Assembly (NCBI RefSeq): GCF_000159135.1
Contig: NZ_GG667523.1
Span: 78,331 to 142,330, forward strand
Direction of reading: 5' to 3'
Source of the DNA: Corynebacterium striatum ATCC 6940
Lineage (GTDB): Bacteria > Actinomycetota > Actinomycetes > Mycobacteriales > Mycobacteriaceae
Length of the DNA: 64,000 bases
Below are positions 15,485 to 23,246 of this stretch, in pieces (position 1 is the first letter of the stretch; each line of letters begins with the position of its first letter). The notes under the pieces are model-generated. The model worked only from the letters and a program-made list of their open reading frames with translations, was not told the DNA's origin and searched no databases. The translations under genes were made by a program, and so were the position numbers.

Positions 15485-16741
15485 CTAAGCCAGCGAAGCC
15501 ACCACGCGGGTGAGCTGCTCGACGTCATGATGCGTGTTGAATGGGCCCAGTGCCACGGTAACGGCACCGCCAATTTCGTCGGCACCCATTTCAGTCAGCA
15601 GCGGAGTGCGGGAAGCCAGCGTGGTTACCAAGCCGTTGTCAATGAGGCGACGGTGCACAGTCTCCGCGGGAACGCCCTGCACGGCGAAGGTCAGGCGCGG
15701 CAGCCTATCATCTGAAGCACCCGCTGCCGCCTCGCCCGTCACGCCTAGGATGTGCACGGCAGGCAAGGTGCCTAGGTACGTATATAGATCCGCGGTGAGC
15801 TCGCTTAAGTAATCACTCAACGCGTCCATCGACTTATGCACGCGCACGCGGCGGGAGCCGGCTTCGCCACCCGCCAGCGCAGCAAGGTGATCCACCAAGG
15901 GCCCAACGCCGCCGGCCAGGCCAGTGGACACGGGAGTCTCAAGTTTTTCAGCAGTGTGTGAAGTCTTGGCCGGACTATACGATTCAACCCTGCGGAACAT
16001 CGCTTCATCACGGAATACCAAGGCCGCGATCTGCGGGCCACCGAGCAGGCCTATATCGATACCAAGGATGTCTGCCCCAAGCTCGTCGAACTCGAGAGGT
16101 CGATAGGGGGCGAGCGCGGAGACATCGACAAGCGTCCATGCACGCGAGCGCGAGCGGATCGCTTCGAGGATCTCAGCAGTAGGTGTCACAGTGCCCAACA
16201 ACTCATGGGCGGCGGAGAAGGAAACGAGACGGGTGGAGCCGTCGACAAGCTCGGCATACTGGAACGCCGGAAGCTCACCTGTGCCGAGGTCCGGCTGTGC
16301 CCAACGCACGTCCGCATCAACTTCCGCCAGCGCGGTGTAGAGCGCAGGCGGATCGAGCTTGGACAAAACGACAGAAGAATTGTGCCGCAGCATGGGGCGC
16401 AGGCTACGCGCCAGCGTCTGGTACAGCGCCGACAGCGAAGGGCCTAAGACAACGCGGCCAGCCTTCGAGCCCACGAGATCCGCGATCGCCATGCGGGCCG
16501 CGCCGTAATTACGCGCGCCCTCAAGCTGCCCCGGCGTGCGGTTCGCGGAGTGCGCACCAGTGGAATCTTCCTGCGGGGCCACCGCCGCCGACATGCGGAA
16601 GGAACGAGCAACGCCTGCGGCCACTCGCTCAGAAATCTGGGGCGCAGCGTTTGCGTTGAGGTAGGTCCATCCGTCCGATAGGCCAGTGTAAAGACCTCGC
16701 ACGCTGGCAACGTCATACCTCGATGGCAAGCCTAATGGCAT
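15485..16741 (-). CDS. Class V aminotransferase / cysteine desulfurase-like protein, PLP lysine apparently missing
   Basis: 418 residues with the fold-type I layout (YLNANAAPQ near the N-terminus, VDVSALAPYRPLEFDELGADILGIDIG in the middle). In related cysteine desulfurase-like proteins the segment after the GADIL-type motif reads roughly S-Y-K-F-F-G-P, where K binds PLP. Here it reads IDIGLLGGPQIA, with no lysine. Either the anchor moved or the protein no longer does PLP chemistry. GGAGGAAGG lies 8 bases upstream of the ATG. The neighbouring quinone oxidoreductase is convergent. Confidence 0.75.
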   Translation of the reverse strand: MPLGLPSRYDVASVRGLYTGLSDGWTYLNANAAPQISERVAAGVARSFRMSAAVAPQEDSTGAHSANRTPGQLEGARNYGAARMAIADLVGSKAGRVVLGPSLSALYQTLARSLRPMLRHNSSVVLSKLDPPALYTALAEVDADVRWAQPDLGTGELPAFQYAELVDGSTRLVSFSAAHELLGTVTPTAEILEAIRSRSRAWTLVDVSALAPYRPLEFDELGADILGIDIGLLGGPQIAALVFRDEAMFRRVESYSPAKTSHTAEKLETPVSTGLAGGVGPLVDHLAALAGGEAGSRRVRVHKSMDALSDYLSELTADLYTYLGTLPAVHILGVTGEAAAGASDDRLPRLTFAVQGVPAETVHRRLIDNGLVTTLASRTPLLTEMGADEIGGAVTVALGPFNTHHDVEQLTRVVASLA

Positions 16742-16942
16742 GTATATAACCTTCCTCCGTGCCTTTCATTGGTTCCCAAACGCAACGATTTTCGGGGCCG
16801 CTGTGGGGCGATCGACACCCTACTCTATACGTGTTTCCCTCCGGATTCCTAAAACAGGATAACCGCTGGTCTCAAGCATTTTCCCAGTACAAACGGCGTG
16901 TAGATACCCGTTTAGCCTGGATGCACGCTAGGGTGTTTTGAC
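16742..16942. other. Divergent intergenic region before the galactan exporter genes
   Basis: 200 bases separating the aminotransferase relative (minus) from wzm (plus). Apart from the -10-like box at 16929-16934 and the ribosome-binding site of the minus gene, I see no clear operator, hairpin or small gene. A 60-codon frame ending at 16941 lacks a ribosome-binding site and family features. Confidence 0.4.
16929..16934 (+). promoter_or_regulatory. -10 box of wzm (leaderless)
   Basis: TAGGGT ends 8 bases before the GTG at 16943. There is no convincing Shine-Dalgarno sequence in between. Confidence 0.45.
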
Positions 16943-17833
16943 GTGCAAGACAACAATCAATTGCGCGCCGACATCGCCCGCATGACCTCCACCCCGGAGT
17001 CAAGCGAGGTGCCGGCGTCCCAGTCCATGACCCTGCGGACTGCTTTTGCCGACCTTATTCAAGGCGCCAAGCAGCGCGAACTGTGGTTCATGCTGGGTAT
17101 TCAGGACATCAAGCAACGCTACCGCCGCTCCGTTCTCGGCCCCTTCTGGATCACCATCGCCACTGGTGTGATGGCTGCTGCTTTGGGCCTTTTGTACTCA
17201 ATGCTGTTCCAGATCCCCGTCGCGGAGTTCCTCCCCCACGTCACCGTGGGTCTTATTATGTGGAACTTCATCTCGGGTGCCATCAAGGAGGGCTCAACCG
17301 TCTTCATTGATAATGAGGGACTGATTAAACAGCTGCCGGCTCCGTTGTCGGTCCACGTCTATCGCCTGGTCTGGCGGCAGACGCTCTTCTTGGGCCACAA
17401 CCTAATCATTTGGTTGCTGCTCATCATCATCTTCCCCCGCCACTTGGGTTGGGAGTTCTTCCTGTTCATCCCGGCGCTGGCGCTGTTGCTGGTCAACGGC
17501 GTGTGGGTGGCCATGTTCTTCGGCATCGTGGCAACGCGCTTCCGCGACGTCGCACCGCTGCTTGAGGCACTGACGCAGCTGTTGTTCTACGTCACGCCGA
17601 TTGTGTGGATGACCAACACCTTGAAGGATCAGGGCGGTGCTGTAGCCAGCCGTGCACGCATTGCGGAAATTAACCCGCTGTATCACTACATGGAGATCGT
17701 CCGTGCTCCTATGATCGGTGAACCTGTCGCCGGCTATCACTGGCTCATTGTCATTGCCTGCACGCTTGTGGGCATCTTCGTTGCCGGCTTAGCCATGCGC
17801 CAGTGGCGCTTCCGCGTGAGCTACTGGGTGTAG
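16943..17833 (+). CDS. wzm: Wzm-type ABC transporter permease for galactan export
   Basis: 296 residues with a hydrophilic N-terminus and six predicted membrane helices, an ABC-2 type permease. DIKQRYRRSVLGPFWITI and PLYHYMEIVRAP are typical of polysaccharide (O-antigen/teichoic acid) exporters. With the ATPase 28 bases downstream it should flip lipid-linked galactan across the membrane for arabinogalactan assembly, as for the M. tuberculosis Rv3783-Rv3781 pair. GTG start. Confidence 0.88.
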   Translation: MQDNNQLRADIARMTSTPESSEVPASQSMTLRTAFADLIQGAKQRELWFMLGIQDIKQRYRRSVLGPFWITIATGVMAAALGLLYSMLFQIPVAEFLPHVTVGLIMWNFISGAIKEGSTVFIDNEGLIKQLPAPLSVHVYRLVWRQTLFLGHNLIIWLLLIIIFPRHLGWEFFLFIPALALLLVNGVWVAMFFGIVATRFRDVAPLLEALTQLLFYVTPIVWMTNTLKDQGGAVASRARIAEINPLYHYMEIVRAPMIGEPVAGYHWLIVIACTLVGIFVAGLAMRQWRFRVSYWV

Positions 17834-17861
17834 CGCAAGCTGCACGAAAGGATCTTCAACA

Positions 17862-18668
17862 ATGGTTTCTATCGATACTTATAACGCTTGCGTGGACTTT
17901 CCCATCTTTGATGCCAAGTCCCGCTCCTTAAAGAAGGCTGTACTTTCCTCAGCTGGCGGTGCGATTGGCAAGAACAGCGACAACACGGTGGTGGTTGAGG
18001 CCCTCAAGGACATCAACCTTCACCTCCGCGAAGGTGACCGCGTTGGACTGGTGGGCCACAACGGCGCCGGCAAGTCCACGCTGCTGCGTCTGCTCTCGGG
18101 CATCTACGAGCCCACCCGCGGCTCCGCCGACGTCCGCGGACGCGTGGCCCCTGTCTTTGACTTAGGCGTAGGCATGGACCCGGAGGTCTCCGGCTACGAC
18201 AACATCATCATCCGCGGCCTGTTCTTGGGCCAGACCATCAAGCAGATGAAAAACAAGATGGATGAGATCGCCGAGTTCTCTGAACTGGGTGACTACCTCG
18301 CCATGCCGCTGCGCACCTACTCCACCGGTATGCGCGTGCGCCTAGCCTTGGGCGTGGTGACTTCGATTGAGCCAGAGATCCTCCTGCTCGATGAGGGCAT
18401 CGGCGCTGTCGACGCCGTCTTCATGGCCAAGGCTCGTGTGCGCCTCCAGGAGCTGGTCAAGCGCTCCGGCATCCTGGTCTTTGCTTCGCACTCCAACGAC
18501 TTCCTGGCGCAGCTGTGTAACACGGCATTGTGGATTGACCACGGCACCATCCGCTGTGCCGGCGAGGTCTCCGAAGTAGTCAGCGAATACGAAGGCCCCG
18601 AGGTAGGCGAATACGTCAAGGAACTACGCCAACGCTTCGAAAAGGAAGAAGGCACGGGCAAGGCTTAA
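17862..18668 (+). CDS. wzt: Wzt-type ABC transporter ATPase for galactan export
   Basis: 268 residues. The Walker A motif is GHNGAGKST, the signature region is YSTGMRVRLALGVV, and Walker B is EILLLDEGIGAVDAVF followed by the switch histidine in FASHSND. It lacks the long C-terminal carbohydrate-binding extension of some Wzt proteins. A ribosome-binding site (GAAAGG) precedes the ATG. It powers the permease encoded upstream. Its last 4 bases overlap the convergent acetyltransferase gene. Confidence 0.9.
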   Translation: MVSIDTYNACVDFPIFDAKSRSLKKAVLSSAGGAIGKNSDNTVVVEALKDINLHLREGDRVGLVGHNGAGKSTLLRLLSGIYEPTRGSADVRGRVAPVFDLGVGMDPEVSGYDNIIIRGLFLGQTIKQMKNKMDEIAEFSELGDYLAMPLRTYSTGMRVRLALGVVTSIEPEILLLDEGIGAVDAVFMAKARVRLQELVKRSGILVFASHSNDFLAQLCNTALWIDHGTIRCAGEVSEVVSEYEGPEVGEYVKELRQRFEKEEGTGKA

Positions 18669-19342
18669 GCCGTGCTTGGCGACGCCCCGAGCAGCTCCCT
18701 CAATGCGCCGGTTATTCCGTCCACCGTGACGGTGTAGCCGGCATTGTTGTACCTATCCCGAGCAAGGCGTGCGCGCCGGATGGGCAGCTCGGTCTTTTCT
18801 GGGCCACAGGGCAAGGTGGCGGCTAGGCCGGCGTCGTAAAGCTCATAGCCCAGCTTCATCGACACCCTCTCAGAGGCATGATTGCCCTGCACCCACCCAG
18901 TGCTCAGGGCCTGTGCACCCAGTTCACCAAAGCAAAATCCCGCTACTGCATGATGCACCAGCGTGCCTAAGCCTTTGCCCTGGTGGCGATGATAAATCCA
19001 GGAACCCGTGGACACCTCCTTGTGAACTGCAAACTCACTACCGCGCATATCAACCACGCCGATGATTTCCTGGTCCATGCACACTACAAAATCGAGAGAC
19101 CATTCCGCGGGAGACATCCTTGCTCGGTGCTCCCACCGCATGCGCGCTGAGGCATAAGGATCGCCGTCGAAGAGCCAGCCGAACGCGTGCTGCGGGATTT
19201 CGGCCCCATAGATCTCCTCCGGAGTGACCCCATTAATTGCAGCAATGTCTGTATCGCGCATGACACGCATCGAAATGCTCTGCTTGCCATCGCTGGCGTG
19301 AATGCGCACCGCAAAAGGCGGCCACATCTTTTCTAACTCCAT
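18665..19342 (-). CDS. GNAT family N-acetyltransferase (RimJ/RimL-like)
   Basis: 225 residues from ATG 19342, chosen because TAGGCT ends 6 bases upstream; a TTG two codons earlier is the alternative. The acetyl-CoA-binding region shows GSWIYHRHQGKGLGTLVHHAVAGF, then NHASERVSMKLGYEL, typical of Rim-type acetyltransferases. The substrate is unknown. It is inserted, on the opposite strand, between wzt and glfT1. Confidence 0.82.
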   Translation of the reverse strand: MELEKMWPPFAVRIHASDGKQSISMRVMRDTDIAAINGVTPEEIYGAEIPQHAFGWLFDGDPYASARMRWEHRARMSPAEWSLDFVVCMDQEIIGVVDMRGSEFAVHKEVSTGSWIYHRHQGKGLGTLVHHAVAGFCFGELGAQALSTGWVQGNHASERVSMKLGYELYDAGLAATLPCGPEKTELPIRRARLARDRYNNAGYTVTVDGITGALRELLGASPSTA

Positions 19343-19348
19343 GTCCAA

Positions 19349-19354
19349 AGCCTA
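19349..19354 (-). promoter_or_regulatory. -10 box of the GNAT gene (leaderless)
   Basis: TAGGCT on the minus strand, ending 6 bases before the ATG at 19342. Confidence 0.45.
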
Positions 19355-19377
19355 TACGCCTCCGCAAGGGTGGCAGA

Positions 19378-20292
19378 ATGGAACGCATGACTGCCACCTT
19401 GAGCACTGCCGGTTCCACGGCCGCCGTAATTGTCACCCACCAGCGCGTTGAACTGCTGCGCGCCTCGTTGGAGCAGGTAGCACGCCAAACCCACCCTGTG
19501 CAGTGGATCATCGTTGTGGATAACGGTGCCGAAGACGCCGTCAAGGACCTCGTTGAGTCCATCGCCGGGGAGCGCGGCGTATATATCCCCTCCCAGACCA
19601 ACCTGGGCGGTGCAGGCGGCTTCGCCCTCGGTTTCCTCACCGCTCTGTCCCTCGGTGCCGATGCTGTATGGTGCGCCGACGATGACGGACGCCCAGCAGA
19701 CAAGAACGTCCTTGCCGAGCTCTACCGCGTCGCTGAAACCAACTCCCTGCACGAGGTCTCCCCTGCAGTATGCAACATCAACGAGCCCGCACGCCTGGCA
19801 TTCCCACTGCGCCAGGGACTCGTGTGGCGCCGCTACATGAGCGAGCTCGAGGGCGACTTCCTGCCCGGCATCGCCTCCCTCTTCAACGGCGCACTCATCT
19901 CCGCTGAGGCCATGCAAATCATCGGCGTCCCCGACTACCGCCTCTTCATCCGCGGCGACGAGGTGGAGTACCACCGCCGCCTCGTAAATTCCGGTCTCCA
20001 GTTCGGCACCGCGCTGACTACCAGCTACCTGCACCCAGATGGCTCCGACGAGTTCAAGCCGATCCTGGGCGGCAAGATGCATACCCAGTACCCCGCCGGT
20101 GAGTTCAAGCGCTACTTCACCTACCGCAACCGCGGCTACCTGCTGTGGCAGCGCGGCATGCGCAAACTTCTCCCCCAGGAGTTTGCACGTTTTGGCTGGT
20201 TCTTCCTCGTGCAAAGGCGCGATCCCAAGGGCTTCCTCGAGTGGCTCAACCTGCACAACAAGGGCCGCAAAGAAGACTTCCACCGCCCTTAA
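19378..20292 (+). CDS. glfT1: GlfT1-like galactofuranosyltransferase initiating galactan
   Basis: 304 residues, GT2 family. The N-terminal nucleotide-sugar domain has AAVIVTHQRVELLRASLEQV, NLGGAGGFALGF and the metal-binding WCADDDGRPA (DDD). RGDEVEYHRRLV supplies the catalytic region. The homologue in M. tuberculosis (Rv3782) adds the first galactofuranose residues to the decaprenyl-linked primer. Its position beside wzm-wzt supports that. A second ATG three codons in is an alternative start. Confidence 0.88.
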   Translation: MERMTATLSTAGSTAAVIVTHQRVELLRASLEQVARQTHPVQWIIVVDNGAEDAVKDLVESIAGERGVYIPSQTNLGGAGGFALGFLTALSLGADAVWCADDDGRPADKNVLAELYRVAETNSLHEVSPAVCNINEPARLAFPLRQGLVWRRYMSELEGDFLPGIASLFNGALISAEAMQIIGVPDYRLFIRGDEVEYHRRLVNSGLQFGTALTTSYLHPDGSDEFKPILGGKMHTQYPAGEFKRYFTYRNRGYLLWQRGMRKLLPQEFARFGWFFLVQRRDPKGFLEWLNLHNKGRKEDFHRP

Positions 20293-20306
20293 GCGCTCTG
20301 CTGGGC

Positions 20307-20768
20307 TTAATTGTCCACCACAAAGGACTTCCGCGTGCTGCGGAAGATGACCCAACGCTGCACAAAGAAATTAATCAGCGTGGCAGTACCCTGCGCGATC
20401 ACAAAGGCCACGACCAAGGCCCAGGAGGAGGGCCACTCAAGGTCGTGGTCAAAGAAGGGGAACGCCCAGCGGTAGAGAATGATGTTGACCGCATAGGTCA
20501 GTGCATAAGTGGCCACCACTGCGGCCAAGCGCCGCTTCGAGGCCTTCGCATCAAAAGTCCAACGGCGATTTAACAAATACGCCGTCAAGGTGCCGAAGAT
20601 GAAGCCGACGGTGCGGGCGGCGACGTCGCCAAGCAAGTCCAAGCCGATCTGGAAAATCCATGTCAGACCAGCATCAATCACCGCTGCAATCATACCCGTG
20701 ATTGCGAACTTGAAGCCTTGGGCTTGCAGGGAATTTGAGTGCGAGAGCCGCTGCGCCGCGTTACTCAT
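20307..20768 (-). CDS. GtrA family membrane protein
   Basis: 153 residues with four predicted helices and GtrA-type motifs (KFAITGMIAAVIDAGL, GFIFGTLTAYLLNRRWTF, FFVQRWVIFR). ATG 20768 overlaps the TGA of the upstream gtrA gene (TGATG), so the two are coupled. The M. tuberculosis relative Rv3789, next to dprE1, has been proposed as a flippase or anchor in arabinan synthesis. A link to decaprenyl-phospho-arabinose handling is inferred from position. Confidence 0.85.
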   Translation of the reverse strand: MSNAAQRLSHSNSLQAQGFKFAITGMIAAVIDAGLTWIFQIGLDLLGDVAARTVGFIFGTLTAYLLNRRWTFDAKASKRRLAAVVATYALTYAVNIILYRWAFPFFDHDLEWPSSWALVVAFVIAQGTATLINFFVQRWVIFRSTRKSFVVDN

Positions 20769-21286
20769 CAATCACCCTTAAAAATGAAGATGCGCTGGAT
20801 GGCAAAGTTGGTCACGGTGGCCACGCCCTGCGCGATGACGAACGCAATGGTGTCCTTAACGGCGCCCTCAAATCCCATGGAGATAAGCGGTGCATTGAGT
20901 GCCCAATAGAGGAAGTTCTGCACAGCGAAGGTGGAGGCGTACAGCGCCGCGACAGCGCCGGCGGTGCGGCCGGAGACCTGTGCGCCGAACGTCCAGCGGG
21001 CATTCGCGATGTAGGCCGCGATGGTACCAAAGACCCAACCTATAGCCTTAGCCGCGGACCTGTGCAGACCCAGCGAGGTCAGCAACAAAGTCAGGCCATA
21101 ATCAATAGCCGCGGTGAACACGCCCACGGAGACAAAGCGAAAAAGCTGCGTCTGCAACGAGGAGCGTCGGACCTCAACATCGGCGACGTTAGTGTCAACG
21201 TCTCCCCCGACGTTTCCCTCAACGTTGCCGTCAATGTTGCCGTCAATGTTGCCCCGACTATGGGCATTAGGATTTTTATCAATCAC
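20768..21286 (-). CDS. GtrA family membrane protein with N-terminal tetrapeptide repeats
   Basis: 172 residues from GTG 21286, supported by TAGGCT 8 bases upstream. After VIDKNPNAHSRG the protein has six degenerate four-residue units (GNID, GNID, GNVE, GNVG, GDVD, TNVA), then a GtrA domain with four helices (FVSVGVFTAAIDYGL, VFGTIAAYIANARWTF). The -10 box lies in the stop codon of the upstream gene. It is paired with a second GtrA gene downstream. Confidence 0.8.
   Translation of the reverse strand: MIDKNPNAHSRGNIDGNIDGNVEGNVGGDVDTNVADVEVRRSSLQTQLFRFVSVGVFTAAIDYGLTLLLTSLGLHRSAAKAIGWVFGTIAAYIANARWTFGAQVSGRTAGAVAALYASTFAVQNFLYWALNAPLISMGFEGAVKDTIAFVIAQGVATVTNFAIQRIFIFKGD
21179..21250. repeat. 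Six 12-bp tandem repeats inside a gtrA-type gene
   Basis: Units of 12 bases starting at 21179, 21191, 21203, 21215, 21227 and 21239. The last two are identical (GCCGTCAATGTT) and the others diverge. The period of four codons keeps the frame, giving an acidic, Asn-rich N-terminal tract. Confidence 0.85.
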
Positions 21287-21294
21287 GGCTAAAT

Positions 21295-21300
21295 AGCCTA
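21295..21300 (-). promoter_or_regulatory. -10 box of the gtrA pair (leaderless)
   Basis: TAGGCT on the minus strand ends 8 bases before GTG 21286. Its first three bases are the TAG stop of the upstream gene. Confidence 0.45.
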
Positions 21301-22209
21301 CCTGCGCAGCAATGCACGGTAAATGTCGAGCCGATCCACAGGCGCCAAAGCGTCGGCACCGTAAGCGCCCATGGCAGCCAGTTCCTCCAAAGAAGCAGCA
21401 CATAATTCGCGGATTTCTTCACCGCTTAGGCTCGCCCCATCATCCGCTACCCATCCAAGAGCTTCCATGGTTGCCTCGGCCACAGAATTGGTGAGCTCGC
21501 GCCCGCCCATGCAGGAAAGACCAAGCGTCATCGACCAGAAAGCATCCTGTCCTTCTGAGGTGACCTCGCGGGGCAAGGAGTCCAAACCGGCGCGGACAGC
21601 ATCGGCATTGTCAGTACTTTCGGGGCTCTCTGGGCGCTCTAGTTCAAGGGCCTGGAGCAGGGGTACGAAGTCGAAGAGTTTAGTTCTCTCAATGATCGCG
21701 CGCACTGGCGGAACCACGATATTGAGGACCTCATCGATGGTTTCCTGCCCTGTTAGCTCAGCATTAATTGCGGTGAGATCAAAAGGCACCAGGAAGGAGC
21801 CAGAACCGCCCACGCATAGGGCCTCCGGGGTGCCAGTATCACGTGGGTAGATCTCCGCGACCACCAGGCTAAAGTCCCACAGGCCCCACACGTAGTCAAC
21901 CTGGTCTCCCTCTTTCCAGAGGAATTCAGAGACCTGATGCTCAGGGTCAATGCGACAGCCACGGGCGTCGCGATGCTCATAAAAGTGCCACGGTGAATCC
22001 TCATCGGGAAGCCCGAAGCTGACTTCTAGGACACGGTGGAGCTCCGCGAAGGTAAAAGCGTCTGAGAAACCGATCTGTCGGTGTGCTTCTGCTTCTGCCC
22101 GTACGTTAGAGACTTGGCAGATGACGGTGAGAGGCTCACGCTTGAGGGTCACTAGAGAGTCTTCACGCTTGGCGCGTGCTTGACTCAAATCTGTGACCTT
22201 GAGGCTCAT
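21298..22209 (-). CDS. Plasmid pRiA4b ORF-3-like protein
   Basis: 303 residues. The first 150 resemble the pRiA4b ORF-3 family: VICQVSNVRAEAEAHRQIGF, FTFAELHRVLEVSFGLPDED, PWHFYEHRD and WKEGDQVDYVWGLWDFSLVV. The C-terminal half shows no motif I know. Function is unknown. ATG 22209 is chosen because TATGGT ends 7 bases before it; ATG 22221 is an alternative. Its position beside envelope genes may be incidental. Confidence 0.65.
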   Translation of the reverse strand: MSLKVTDLSQARAKREDSLVTLKREPLTVICQVSNVRAEAEAHRQIGFSDAFTFAELHRVLEVSFGLPDEDSPWHFYEHRDARGCRIDPEHQVSEFLWKEGDQVDYVWGLWDFSLVVAEIYPRDTGTPEALCVGGSGSFLVPFDLTAINAELTGQETIDEVLNIVVPPVRAIIERTKLFDFVPLLQALELERPESPESTDNADAVRAGLDSLPREVTSEGQDAFWSMTLGLSCMGGRELTNSVAEATMEALGWVADDGASLSGEEIRELCAASLEELAAMGAYGADALAPVDRLDIYRALLRR

Positions 22210-22216
22210 GGGCCCC

Positions 22217-22222
22217 ACCATA
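22217..22222 (-). promoter_or_regulatory. -10 box of the pRiA4b ORF-3-like gene (leaderless)
   Basis: TATGGT on the minus strand, 7 bases before ATG 22209; it decides between two possible ATG starts. Confidence 0.5.
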
Positions 22223-22238
22223 CGCAAAACTTGCGAGG

Positions 22239-22709
22239 CTACGCAGCGAGCTTTTCGATATCGCGAGCTTCGAGCTCACTCACGAGGAATACGAAAGCAG
22301 CAGCAATTGCGCCCCATGCAGTCCATGGTTTGGAAAGACCTCGCTTGCGCAGGCGCTTGACCACTGCCTGGGAAACCTTGACGTTAATAAAACCGCCCAG
22401 CACAAAAAGAAGGATGACCGCAGCGAAGACAGCCCACTGCTTGAGGTCAGAATCGTTTTGCTCAGCTTGTGGTTCTTCATCCTCGCGCTGGGCATTCGTG
22501 ATGGCGACGAGGGCTCCGAAGCCGATGAAGGAGAACACGTAGGTGATGCTAAGGGCCGTTTTGTTCTTAATCCAATCCGGGAAAGAGAGCATCAGACCTG
22601 CTGCTGCGGACTGCGTGATGCGGCCGGCGAGAGTGTCATCAAGTGCGTAGTTGTCAACGCGGGTGTCAGCTTGGACGTTAGATTCATGCTGCGAATGTGG
22701 CTGATTCAT
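22239..22709 (-). CDS. Hypothetical membrane protein
   Basis: 156 residues from ATG 22709. It has three or four hydrophobic stretches: GLMLSFPDWI, ALSITYVFSFIGFGALVAI, WAVFAAVILLFVLGGFI and WTAWGAIAAAFVFLV. A short acidic loop (REDEEPQAEQNDSD) lies in the middle. I do not recognise the family. TAAAGT ends exactly 7 bases before this ATG, favouring it over an ATG two codons upstream. It is divergent from a small cytosolic protein gene. Confidence 0.65.
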   Translation of the reverse strand: MNQPHSQHESNVQADTRVDNYALDDTLAGRITQSAAAGLMLSFPDWIKNKTALSITYVFSFIGFGALVAITNAQREDEEPQAEQNDSDLKQWAVFAAVILLFVLGGFINVKVSQAVVKRLRKRGLSKPWTAWGAIAAAFVFLVSELEARDIEKLAA

Positions 22710-22716
22710 GGGCATA

Positions 22717-22722
22717 ACTTTA
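22717..22722 (-). promoter_or_regulatory. -10 box of the hypothetical membrane protein gene (leaderless)
   Basis: TAAAGT on the minus strand, 7 bases before ATG 22709. It lies 9 bases from the -10 box of the divergent gene. Confidence 0.45.
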
Positions 22723-22730
22723 TGCGGAAC

Positions 22731-22736
22731 TATGCT
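22731..22736 (+). promoter_or_regulatory. -10 box of the small hypothetical gene (leaderless)
   Basis: TATGCT ends 7 bases before ATG 22744 and so supports that start over the ATGs further upstream. Confidence 0.45.
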
Positions 22737-22743
22737 AAAACGC

Positions 22744-23022
22744 ATGTACTCATCGAAGAAAGAGCATCTGACTCCCGCCCAGCGCGCGGCGCAGGATGAA
22801 CGCCAAGAAGATGACAAGCGCAACGGACACTTCCTCGCCACGGAACACACGAATCTTCCGCTCGATGGATTCATGACTCGCCTGATGGCGGAAGAGCTCC
22901 CCATCTTGGACTCCACCTCACGCCGCCGGGTTTATGAAATTCTGCGCGGATACGAGGGACCAGAAATCACCTCACAAGAGCAGTTACCTGAAGAAATCCG
23001 CGACATCATGGATCTGTATTAA
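22744..23022 (+). CDS. Small hypothetical cytosolic protein
   Basis: 92 residues, strongly charged in the first half (KKEHLTPAQRAAQDERQEDDKRNG) and ending EEIRDIMDLY. No membrane segment or motif is recognised. Start ATG 22744 follows TATGCT by 7 bases. It is divergent from the hypothetical membrane protein gene and precedes the dprE1 promoter region. I cannot assign a function. Confidence 0.6.
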   Translation: MYSSKKEHLTPAQRAAQDERQEDDKRNGHFLATEHTNLPLDGFMTRLMAEELPILDSTSRRRVYEILRGYEGPEITSQEQLPEEIRDIMDLY

Positions 23023-23127
23023 CGAACGCTAGTGGCCAATGGCATTGGCGGCTTTGGGATTTTCATGACGGCGTGCCATTGCAGCCAACTCCACACTGAA
23101 TAGCGACGTTAAACGGCCAAAACCCAC

Positions 23128-23167
23128 ATATTCGGAAATGTTTTGTGTCTGAGTATGTTCCAAATAT
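23128..23167. promoter_or_regulatory. Imperfect inverted repeat upstream of dprE1
   Basis: ATATTCGGAA (23128-23137) and TTCCAAATAT (23158-23167) are inverted copies with one mismatch, 20 bases apart, within the 224-base gap before dprE1. It could be an operator. The rest of the gap holds no gene I can see. Confidence 0.35.
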
Positions 23168-23246
23168 CACTAACGCCACAAACGTCACGTGCCTGGATAG
23201 GTGGGTAGGCTGGGTACGACATATCACGTCGAGTAAAGAGTAAGAG

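Noticed and set aside
16759..16941. A 60-residue gene before wzm
   Set aside because: It has no ribosome-binding site or motif, it spans the likely wzm promoter, and its end abuts the GTG of wzm.
20735..21292. A 185-codon plus-strand frame opposite the gtrA genes
   Set aside because: It is antisense to two GtrA genes, and its repeat-rich C-terminus only mirrors the 12-bp tandem repeat.
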